DNA from: Myxococcales bacterium
GTDB taxonomy: Bacteria; Myxococcota_A; UBA9160; JALSIO01
Assembly: GCA_026989995.1 (NCBI GenBank)
Contig: JALSIO010000107.1
Span: forward strand, 1 to 5,453
Length of the DNA stretch: 5,453 nt
Direction of reading: 5' to 3'
The notes below the pieces were generated by a model. It saw nothing but the letters and a program-made list of their open reading frames with translations. It did not search any database and had not been told where the DNA came from. The position numbers were made by a program, and so were the translations under genes. Shown piece after piece: positions 1 through 4,868 of this stretch; within the stretch, counting starts at the first letter, position 1; each line of letters begins with the position of its first letter.

Positions 1-1157
1 TAATCGTCCGAGATGAAAAGGGTCCCGTCGCGGGCCTCGGCGATGTCGACGGGCCTGCCCACGACGCGTTCCCCGGGCTGCAGGAACCCAGTGAGAAAAT
101 CCCGCTCCTCGATGCGCCCGTCGGGGTGGAAGTGGAGGGAGACGACCTTGTAGCCGTCCTTCCGGGTGCGGTTCCAGGAGCCGTGGAGGGCGACGAGGGC
201 GGCGTCCGCGAAGTCCGCGGGCCGCGAGGGGCTGCGCAGGAAGGTGATGCCGAGCGGGGCGTTGTGGGCGCGGAAGGCGTGCACCGGCGGGATGGAGGCC
301 TCGATCCGATCCTCGTGGCCCGGTCCGTAGTCGGGGTCGGGAATCCGATCGCCGTTGGCGTGGGGCCAGCCGTAGAAACCGCCTTTCACGATGAGATTGA
401 GCTCGCAGGGCGGGAAGTCGTCCCCGAGGAGATCCCGGCCGTTGTCGGTCGCATAGAGCTCGCCGGTGGCCGGTCGCCAGTCGAATCCGACGGCGTTGCG
501 CAGGCCGGTCGCGTAGATCTCCTCGCCGCTTCCGTCGGGCCGGTAGCGGAGGATGGCTGCGCGGCGGGGATCCTCCTCGATGCAGACGTTGCAGCTCGAG
601 CCGATCGAGAGGTAGAGCAGCCCGTCGGGACCGAAACGGATGGTGCGGGTCCTGTGGTTTCCGCCGCCGGGAAGGCCCGTGACGATCCGTTCGAAGGCGC
701 CCGAGGTCGTGCCGGTCCGCGGGTCGAATCGGATGCGCCCGATGGCATCGGTCTCCGCGACGTAGAGCCAGCCGTCCCGCAGATCGAGACCGTGGGGCCA
801 GTGGAGCCCCGAGAGCAGCAGCCGGGTCGCGTCGCTCCGTCCGTCGCCGTCGCCGTCCCGCTCGAGGAGCAGCACCCGGCCGCTGCGCGGGTCGCTCGCG
901 AGCAGGTCCCCGGCCGGCGTGAGGCGGAGCATGCGCACGTAGCCGAGGTCCTCGGCGAAGAGTCCCAGCCGGAACCCTTCGGGAAGCCGGAAGCGGGCCC
1001 GCTCCCCGGGGGCGGGAGCCCCGACCTGTTGTCGGAGCAGCAGGCTCCGGAGCGGGGCGTTGACCGCGAAGCGCTCGGGCAGGAGGCGGGCACAGGCGGC
1101 GATGGCCACCCCCGCGAGCGCGGTACCGAGGAGGATCCCCCGAAGGGCACGCGGCAT
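1..1157 (-). CDS. PQQ-dependent glucose/sorbosone dehydrogenase family protein, probable lipoprotein (3' end cut by window edge)
   Basis: This is a partial gene. The ATG at 1157-1155 opens a frame with no stop down to base 1, giving 385 residues; the C-terminus is missing. Members are beta-propeller, usually periplasmic, PQQ-dependent sugar or aldose dehydrogenases; the substrate here is unknown. Family features seen: PHGL (121-124, His122 a candidate catalytic base), SIGSSCNVC (184-192, with a CxxC pair), GLRNAVGFDW (218-227), TDNGRD followed by GDDFPPCELN (238-254), FYGWPHANGD (261-270), HGSWNR (325-330) and DGTLFISDD (377-385). An acidic DGDGDGRSD stretch (101-109) resembles a calcium loop. 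The N-terminus MPRALR plus a hydrophobic run to Ala21 ends in a lipobox, I19-A20-A21-C22, so lipid anchoring is likely. The start is supported by a purine-rich AAGGA about 6 bases upstream. It is divergent from rplX. The family call is firm; enzyme activity and PQQ use are inferred. Confidence 0.9.
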   Translation of the reverse strand, partial: MPRALRGILLGTALAGVAIAACARLLPERFAVNAPLRSLLLRQQVGAPAPGERARFRLPEGFRLGLFAEDLGYVRMLRLTPAGDLLASDPRSGRVLLLERDGDGDGRSDATRLLLSGLHWPHGLDLRDGWLYVAETDAIGRIRFDPRTGTTSGAFERIVTGLPGGGNHRTRTIRFGPDGLLYLSIGSSCNVCIEEDPRRAAILRYRPDGSGEEIYATGLRNAVGFDWRPATGELYATDNGRDLLGDDFPPCELNLIVKGGFYGWPHANGDRIPDPDYGPGHEDRIEASIPPVHAFRAHNAPLGITFLRSPSRPADFADAALVALHGSWNRTRKDGYKVVSLHFHPDGRIEERDFLTGFLQPGERVVGRPVDIAEARDGTLFISDD

Positions 1158-1248
1158 GGGCCTTCCTTCTACCGGGCTCCGCCCGCCCGGGTCCGCCCCC
1201 CCCGGCACCCTCGGGGTCCGCGGGATCGCCCCACCGGGTCCGGACTCC

Positions 1249-1278
1249 TTCCCCCCTCCCGGGCAGGCGCGCTATGAT
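1249..1278 (+). promoter_or_regulatory. Possible sigma70-type promoter for rplX
   Basis: TATGAT at 1273-1278 matches the TATAAT consensus at five of six positions and stands out in a GC-rich region. The only -35 candidate is poor: TTCCCC at 1249-1254 (18-base spacer), matching TTGACA at three positions. If used, transcription would begin near 1285 and leave a leader of about 250 bases before the rplX start. This is a pattern match only. Confidence 0.3.
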
Positions 1279-1443
1279 CCGCGCCCCTCTGGTGGCGAGC
1301 GGCGGCCCCTCGGGGCTCGGTCGGCGGCCGAGTCTAGCGCACCGGTTCGACCCACCGGCGCCGGGGCGCGGGCGCGCACCCGGCCGCCGCGGTCGGGTGC
1401 GGGAGGCGGGAGCCTCGCGGGCCGGGGCTCCCGGGGCCCGGCT

Positions 1444-1470
1444 CCGGCGCCGCTCCGGCGGCAGCGCCGG
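1444..1470 (+). promoter_or_regulatory. Stable hairpin in the rplX leader, cUNCGg tetraloop
   Basis: CCGGCGC (1444-1450) pairs perfectly with GCGCCGG (1464-1470). Inside it CGC (1451-1453) pairs with GCG (1458-1460) around a TCCG loop. The RNA would be a ten-pair, all-GC stem with a 3-base bulge (GCA, 1461-1463), capped by C(UCCG)G, a member of the very stable cUNCGg tetraloop class. No U-tract follows, so it does not look like a normal intrinsic terminator. A role as leader structure for rplX control is inferred; chance pairing is possible at this GC content. Confidence 0.4.
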
Positions 1471-1497
1471 GATGGGTCGGCGCATCGGATCGGAACC

Positions 1498-1521
1498 CGG
1501 GTCCCGAGCGGTCGGGGCCCG
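1498..1521 (+). promoter_or_regulatory. Hairpin directly upstream of the rplX ribosome binding site
   Basis: Bases 1498-1507 pair with 1512-1521 around a GCGG loop: ten pairs, one of them G-U (T1502 with G1517). The stem ends one base before the purine-rich ribosome binding site at 1523-1530. That placement could affect ribosome access or protect the leader. L24 is an early 50S assembly protein and some ribosomal proteins control their own mRNA, but binding here is only a hypothesis. Confidence 0.4.
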
Positions 1522-1534
1522 TGGGAGGAGCGAC

Positions 1535-1864
1535 ATGGCGCGCATCCGCAAGGGAGACCTCGTGCAGGTCGTTCGCGGTGCCGACCGCGGCAAGCAGGGT
1601 CGGGTGATCGCGGTGGACCGGGAGCGCGGCCGCGTCCGGGTCGAGAAGGTCCGGATGCAGAAGCACCACTTGAAGCCCGGCCGCAAGGCGGCACGGACGG
1701 GGGGCATCGTCGAGCAGGAGGGCTTCATCGACGCCTCCAACGTGATGCTCGTCGACCCGAGCACCCACCGCCCGAGCCGGGTGCGGATGGAGGTCCGGGA
1801 GGGACGCAAGGTGCGGGTCTTCGTCCGGAGCGGACAGCCGGTCCCCGACCCGGCGCAGGCCTGA
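1535..1864 (+). CDS. rplX: 50S ribosomal protein L24
   Basis: 109 aa. L24 is an early assembly protein that binds 23S rRNA near its 5' end and helps nucleate 50S folding. Visible features are an N-terminal KOW motif (about 4-31, [11 protein letters not shown] then [10 protein letters not shown]), the GGIVEQE segment (56-62) and the family signature [16 protein letters not shown] (68-83), followed by a basic C-terminal strand ending near Ser99. Length fits the bacterial family (about 75-110 aa). I chose the ATG at 1535 because GGGAGGAG (1523-1530) lies 4 bases upstream and the L24 domain starts there; an in-frame start at 1274 would add 87 low-complexity residues. rpmG follows after 13 bases. 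The location is odd: rplX normally sits between rplN and rplE in the spc operon. This could be a relocated single copy or a paralog; the window cannot tell which. Confidence 0.95.
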   Translation: MARIRKGDLVQVVRGADRGKQGRVIAVDRERGRVRVEKVRMQKHHLKPGRKAARTGGIVEQEGFIDASNVMLVDPSTHRPSRVRMEVREGRKVRVFVRSGQPVPDPAQA

Positions 1865-1877
1865 GGCGGAGGCTTCG

Positions 1878-2048
1878 ATGGCGAAGAAGGGGAAGCGCGA
1901 GAAGATCAAGCTCGAGTCGACCGCGGGCACCGGCTACTTCTACACGACCACCAAGAACAAGACCAACACCCCCGGGAAGCTCGAGTTCAAGAAGTACGAC
2001 CCGGTCGCGCGCAAGCACGTCGTCTTCAAAGAGACCAAGCTGAAGTAG
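1878..2048 (+). CDS. rpmG: 50S ribosomal protein L33, cysteine-free type
   Basis: 56 aa, beginning [19 protein letters not shown] and ending [12 protein letters not shown]33 is a small basic 50S protein near the E-site. The internal [11 protein letters not shown] and [17 protein letters not shown] segments match the E. coli-type protein closely in pattern and length (55 aa there). It has no cysteines, so it is the zinc-independent form, unlike the CxxC-bearing L33 of many other bacteria. GGAGG at 1868-1872 is 5 bases before the ATG, just after the rplX stop (1862-1864), so the two are probably translated from one message. rpmG commonly pairs with rpmB, or lies near tRNA-Trp/secE/nusG; neither is seen here. 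A kinase-like gene starts 10 bases downstream. Confidence 0.95.
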   Translation: MAKKGKREKIKLESTAGTGYFYTTTKNKTNTPGKLEFKKYDPVARKHVVFKETKLK

Positions 2049-2058
2049 CGGCCGCGGG

Positions 2059-3120
2059 GTGTCCGAGGTTCCCGGCATCGACCCGGAGGCCGTCGAGGCT
2101 TTCCTGCGTGGCGTGCTGCCGGAGCTCGCGGGGCCACCCCGCTTCGAGCTCATTTCGGGCGGGCGCTCGAACCTCAGCTACCGCGTCTCGATCGGCGGCC
2201 GGGACCTGGTGCTCCGGCGGCCGCCGCTCGGCCACGTGCTGCCCACGGCACACGACATGGGGCGCGAGTATCGGGTCCTGCGGGCGCTCTCGGCGACGGA
2301 GGTGCCCGTGCCCCGGCCGCTCGCCTTCTGCGACGATCCCTCCCGGATCGGCGCACCCTTCTACCTGATGGAGTACCGGCCGGGCGTGGTGCTCGACCGG
2401 GAGCTCCCGCCGGGCTTCGCGGAGACCCGCGAGCAGCGGCGCCGGATCGGGCTGGCCGTGGCCGAGACCCTGGCCCGGCTGCACGCGGTCGATCCGGAAC
2501 GGGTGGGCCTCGGCGACTTCGGACGCCCCGAGGGCTTCGTCGAGCGCCAGGTCCGGCGCTGGGCCCGGCAGTGGGAGGGCAACCGCGTCGCTCCCCTTCC
2601 CGAGGTCGACGAGCTCCTGCGGCGGCTGGGCCGGGCGCTTCCCCCGTCGGGTGACGCTGCGATCGTGCATGGCGACTACCGGCTGGGCAACCTGGCCCTC
2701 GATCCCGCGGACCCCGGCCGGATCGCGGCCATCTACGACTGGGAGATGTCCACCCTCGGAGATCCTCTCTGCGACCTCGGCTACACGCTGATCTACTGGA
2801 CCGAGGCGGGCGAGGAGGGCGCGGGCGGCATCGGTGGTGGCGGAGTCGGCTCGGTGACCGCGTTTCCGGGCTTCCCGAGCCGGGAGGAGCTGGCGGCGGC
2901 CTACGCGCGCGCGAGCGGGCGCGAGATCCACCACCTCGACTTCTACCGGGTGCTGGCCCTCACCAAGCTCGCGATCATCTCCGAGGGCATCTACAAGCGG
3001 GTCCGGATGGGGGCGGCGGTGGGTGCGGACCTCGAGTCCATCGAGCGGCCCACGCCGGCGCTCGCGGCCCGGGCCCTGGGCATCGCCGACGGCGCCGAGG
3101 ACCGGCGCCTCCGGGGCTAG
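2059..3120 (+). CDS. Phosphotransferase family protein (APH fold, ACAD10/11 kinase-domain-like)
   Basis: 353 aa with an aminoglycoside-phosphotransferase / protein-kinase-like fold. Motifs: glycine loop GGRSNLSY (34-41), VLRRPPLGHVLPTAHDMGREY (51-71, Glu70 a candidate helix-C glutamate), YLMEY hinge (102-106), catalytic loop HGDYRLGN (204-211, Asp206 and Asn211), metal-binding YDWEMSTLGDPLCDLGY (226-242, Asp227), and a C-terminal FYRVLALTKLAIISEGIYKR (295-314). This matches bacterial relatives of the ACAD10/11 N-terminal domain, which is linked to 4-hydroxyacyl phosphorylation before acyl-CoA dehydrogenase action; that substrate is inferred and no dehydrogenase is adjacent. It is unlikely to be an antibiotic-resistance gene. 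Residues 252-264 form a glycine-rich loop. The start is GTG at 2059, 10 bases after rpmG, without a clear Shine-Dalgarno; the alternative GTG (codon 19) would cut the N-terminal helix. Coupling to rpmG translation is plausible. Confidence 0.88.
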   Translation: MSEVPGIDPEAVEAFLRGVLPELAGPPRFELISGGRSNLSYRVSIGGRDLVLRRPPLGHVLPTAHDMGREYRVLRALSATEVPVPRPLAFCDDPSRIGAPFYLMEYRPGVVLDRELPPGFAETREQRRRIGLAVAETLARLHAVDPERVGLGDFGRPEGFVERQVRRWARQWEGNRVAPLPEVDELLRRLGRALPPSGDAAIVHGDYRLGNLALDPADPGRIAAIYDWEMSTLGDPLCDLGYTLIYWTEAGEEGAGGIGGGGVGSVTAFPGFPSREELAAAYARASGREIHHLDFYRVLALTKLAIISEGIYKRVRMGAAVGADLESIERPTPALAARALGIADGAEDRRLRG

Positions 3121-3173
3121 AATCGGCCCAGGAATCGCTATAGTCCCGCCCCGGATCCGAAAGGAGCATCTGG

Positions 3174-3527
3174 ATGGCCTGGGTGATCACCCGACTCTGC
3201 CGCGACTGCCTGGACATGTCCTGCGTCGAGGTCTGCCCCGTGGACTGCATCTACGAGTACACCGGGGACGATCGCGAGACCTTCCCGAACCAGCTCTTCA
3301 TCGATCCCGAGGAGTGCATCAACTGCGGCGTCTGCGAGCCGGAGTGCCCCTGGGAGGCCATCTTCGAGGACGAGCAGGTTCCCGAGGTCTTCCAGGAGGA
3401 CATCGCCCTCAACGCGAAGATCGTCGAGTTCAAGGACGACTTCCGCGTTCCCGAAGTGGTGGACAAGCCCCCTCCCACTCCCGAGCAGGTCGAGGCCAAC
3501 AAGCGCAAGTGGGGCTACACGGGCTGA
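3174..3527 (+). CDS. 7Fe-type (3Fe-4S/4Fe-4S) ferredoxin
   Basis: 117 aa soluble electron carrier. Cysteines lie at 9, 12, 17, 21, 25 and 48, 51, 54, 58. The first group (CRDC, then [10 protein letters not shown]) has the spacing of Azotobacter ferredoxin I, where C8/C16/C49 hold a 3Fe-4S cluster and C20/C39/C42/C45 a 4Fe-4S cluster. By analogy C9/C17/C58 and C21/C48/C51/C54 are ligands here, with C12 and C25 free. The C-terminal tail ([19 protein letters not shown], 65-83) also follows that protein. Differences are an insertion of about 8 residues between C25 and C48 (around [12 protein letters not shown]) and a proline-rich end. AAAGGAG at 3160-3166 is 7 bases before the ATG. A TATAGT at 3139-3144 in the 53-base gap could be a -10 box, so it may have its own promoter; no -35 is evident. 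It converges on aroE. The redox partner is unknown. Confidence 0.92.
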   Translation: MAWVITRLCRDCLDMSCVEVCPVDCIYEYTGDDRETFPNQLFIDPEECINCGVCEPECPWEAIFEDEQVPEVFQEDIALNAKIVEFKDDFRVPEVVDKPPPTPEQVEANKRKWGYTG

Positions 3528-3533
3528 GACCCG

Positions 3534-3554
3534 GCGGCGGGATCAGCCCGCCGC
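3534..3554. terminator. GC hairpin at the convergent ferredoxin/aroE junction
   Basis: GCGGCGGG (3534-3541) pairs perfectly with CCCGCCGC (3547-3554) around an ATCAG loop that includes the aroE stop codon. The symmetric eight-pair stem lies 7 bases after the ferredoxin stop and covers the last codons of aroE, so it could act on both strands. There is no T-tract on either side, so it is not a canonical intrinsic terminator. It may be a pause, an RNA 3'-end protector or partly a by-product of the Ala/Gly-rich AroE C-terminus. Confidence 0.4.
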
Positions 3555-4373
3555 GGCGTCGTCGAAGGCCCGCGCCATCACGTCCACGGGCGGTTCCCGT
3601 CCGGACCAGATGCGGAGCTGCTCCGCCGCCTGGTGGACGAGCATCCACTTGCCCGAGACCACCCGGGCCCCGCGCGTGCGCGCCTCCCGGAGCAGCCGCG
3701 TCTCCACCGGGTCGTAGACGGCATCGAGAACCACCGCCCCGGGTGGGATCCACTCGGGGCGCACGGGGCTGCGGTCGCTGCGCAGCCCCACCGGGGTGGT
3801 CTGCACCAGGACGTCGTAGTCGATCCGCGCGAGCTCCTCGAGGTCTCCGGCGGCGGCGGCACCGAGGGCCCGCGCGAGCGCCTCGGCGCGATGGCGGGTG
3901 CGGTTCAGCACGGTGACCCGGGCGCCGCTGCGGACGAGGCCGAAGACCACGCCCCGGGCCGCCCCGCCCGCGCCGAGGACGACGGCGTTCCGCCCGCGGA
4001 GCTCCGTCTCGCGTTCGAGGGCGCGCACCGCGCCGATCCAGTCCGTGTTGGAGCCCACGAGCCTTCCGGCGCTCCGGGTGATGGTGTTGATGGCGCCGAT
4101 GGCGCGGGCGGTCGGCTCCACCTCGTCGACGAGCCCGAGCGCCGCCTCCTTGTGGGGAAGGGAGACGGCGAGCTGCCGGATCCCCAACGCCCGCGCTCCC
4201 CGAACCGCATCCGCGAGTGCGGCCGGGGGCACGTCGAAGGCGAGGTAGACGGCGTCGAGCCCGAGCGCACGAAAGGCCGCGTTGTGCATCGCGGGCGAGC
4301 GCGTGTGCCCGGCCGGGTGGAGGATCACGCCGCAGAGCGCCGTCGCCGGGGTGATGGGCGGCGCCGGAGCCAA
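3543..4373 (-). CDS. aroE: Shikimate dehydrogenase (NADP-dependent)
   Basis: 276 aa. AroE reduces 3-dehydroshikimate to shikimate with NADPH in aromatic amino acid synthesis. Seen: shikimate-site HTRSPAMHNAAF (23-34), VSLPHKEAA (70-78, catalytic Lys75), GAINTI (93-98), GSNTDWIGA (107-115, Asn109 and Asp111), nucleotide loop GAGGAARG (134-141), the NADP-selective NRTRHR patch (157-162), TTPVGL (192-197), and GKWMLVHQAAEQLRIWSG (241-258, Gln248). Length is normal. The start is the uncertain part: the purE stop TAG (4379-4377) is in the same frame and 3 bases upstream, and between it and the conserved domain (from about Thr11) the only usual initiator is TTG at 4373; the next, GTG at codon 16, falls inside the first beta strand. 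No good Shine-Dalgarno is visible, so translation probably depends on ribosomes finishing purE. Confidence 0.95.
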   Translation of the reverse strand: MAPAPPITPATALCGVILHPAGHTRSPAMHNAAFRALGLDAVYLAFDVPPAALADAVRGARALGIRQLAVSLPHKEAALGLVDEVEPTARAIGAINTITRSAGRLVGSNTDWIGAVRALERETELRGRNAVVLGAGGAARGVVFGLVRSGARVTVLNRTRHRAEALARALGAAAAGDLEELARIDYDVLVQTTPVGLRSDRSPVRPEWIPPGAVVLDAVYDPVETRLLREARTRGARVVSGKWMLVHQAAEQLRIWSGREPPVDVMARAFDDAAAG

Positions 4374-4376
4374 GGC

Positions 4377-4868
4377 CTAGGCGAGGGGCTCGAGGGGCAG
4401 CGCCGCCGCCTGGCGCTCGCGGAGCTTCCGCAGCGCCTCGGCGACCTCGCCGTCCTCGAGGGCGAGGATCTCCGCGGCGAAGAGCGCCGCGTTCTTCGCG
4501 CCGGAGCGCCCCACGCCGAAGGTGGCCACCGGGACCCCCCCCGGCATCTGCACCGTCGAGAGCAGCGCGTCGAAGCCGGACAGGGGCGAGCTCTCGATGG
4601 GTACGCCGAGCACGGGTCGCAGCGTGAGCGACGCCGTGACCCCGGCGAGGTGGGCCGCACCCCCGGCCCCGCAGATGAACACCCGCACCCCCCGCGCCTC
4701 CGCCTCCTCGACGTAGCGGTGCAGGCGCTCCGGCGTGCGATGGGCCGAGATGGCCCGGGCCTCGCACGGGACGCCGAGCTCACGGAGCGTATCCACCGAA
4801 GGTTGCATGACGGGAAGGTCGTTCGGGCTTCCCATCAGGATCGCCACCCGGATCGGTCCGTCGCTCAT
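4377..4868 (-). CDS. purE: N5-carboxyaminoimidazole ribonucleotide mutase (class I PurE)
   Basis: 163 aa. PurE converts N5-CAIR to CAIR in de novo purine synthesis, in the cytoplasm, after PurK. Seen: [10 protein letters not shown] (12-21, phosphate-site Ser14 and Asp16), SAHRTPE (41-47, catalytic His43), [11 protein letters not shown] (67-77), [21 protein letters not shown] (84-104), [16 protein letters not shown] (105-120) and [13 protein letters not shown] (123-135). The [10 protein letters not shown] form and length match class I bacterial enzymes, which act with PurK; purK is not next to it in this window. The ATG at 4868 is chosen because GGGAGG (4876-4881) lies 7 bases upstream and the domain starts at once. 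The start overlaps the uracil-DNA glycosylase stop as ATGA. A run of eight G on the coding strand (4535-4542) encodes the conserved MPGGVP stretch. Confidence 0.96.
   Translation of the reverse strand: MSDGPIRVAILMGSPNDLPVMQPSVDTLRELGVPCEARAISAHRTPERLHRYVEEAEARGVRVFICGAGGAAHLAGVTASLTLRPVLGVPIESSPLSGFDALLSTVQMPGGVPVATFGVGRSGAKNAALFAAEILALEDGEVAEALRKLRERQAAALPLEPLA

Larger units (their letters stand above)
1158..1534. other. Divergent intergenic region between the dehydrogenase and rplX
   Basis: This stretch of 377 bases has no gene I can support. It must hold promoters for both the leftward dehydrogenase and the rightward rplX run. It contains a run of eight C at 1196-1203, a C-rich tract at 1249-1260, a TATGAT hexamer at 1273-1278, and several GC hairpins, the best at 1444-1470 and 1498-1521 (listed separately). 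Weaker ones lie at 1305-1332 and 1421-1442. An open frame from 1274 runs in phase into rplX, but its composition is low-complexity Arg/Gly/Pro/Ala and it has no similarity to an L24 N-terminus, so I read it as non-coding. Confidence 0.7.

Noticed and set aside
386..1150. Minus-strand open frame (254 codons) in the dehydrogenase region
   Set aside because: It is in the wrong frame; the true reading frame on this strand starts at 1157 and carries the family motifs, while this one is Ser/Pro/Arg-rich with none.
126..1277. Long plus-strand open frame (383 codons) across the dehydrogenase region
   Set aside because: It lies antisense to a gene with clear family motifs, its product is low-complexity Val/Gly/Ala/Arg/Pro, and GC-rich DNA has few chance stops.
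1341..1360. GGTTCGACCC resembling a tRNA T-loop
   Set aside because: The flanking bases do not form a T-stem, and no acceptor stem, anticodon arm or CCA end can be placed around it.
1274..1534. In-frame extension giving L24 an extra 87 N-terminal residues
   Set aside because: The extension is low-complexity and unlike L24. A good Shine-Dalgarno directly precedes 1535, and the segment holds hairpins and overlaps the -10 candidate.
2026..2934. Minus-strand open frame of 302 codons opposite the kinase
   Set aside because: It is antisense to a frame with full phosphotransferase motifs and shows no domain or ribosome binding site.
2059..3120. Kinase-fold gene as an aminoglycoside resistance determinant
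   Set aside because: The HGDYRLGN and YDWEMSTLGDP motifs and the C-terminal LTKLAIISEGIYKR segment fit the ACAD10/11-like metabolic group, and there is no mobile context.
3430..4767. Minus-strand open frame of 445 codons overlapping aroE and purE out of frame
   Set aside because: Its product is almost all Arg/Gly/Ala/Pro, and the AroE and PurE motifs lie in another frame.
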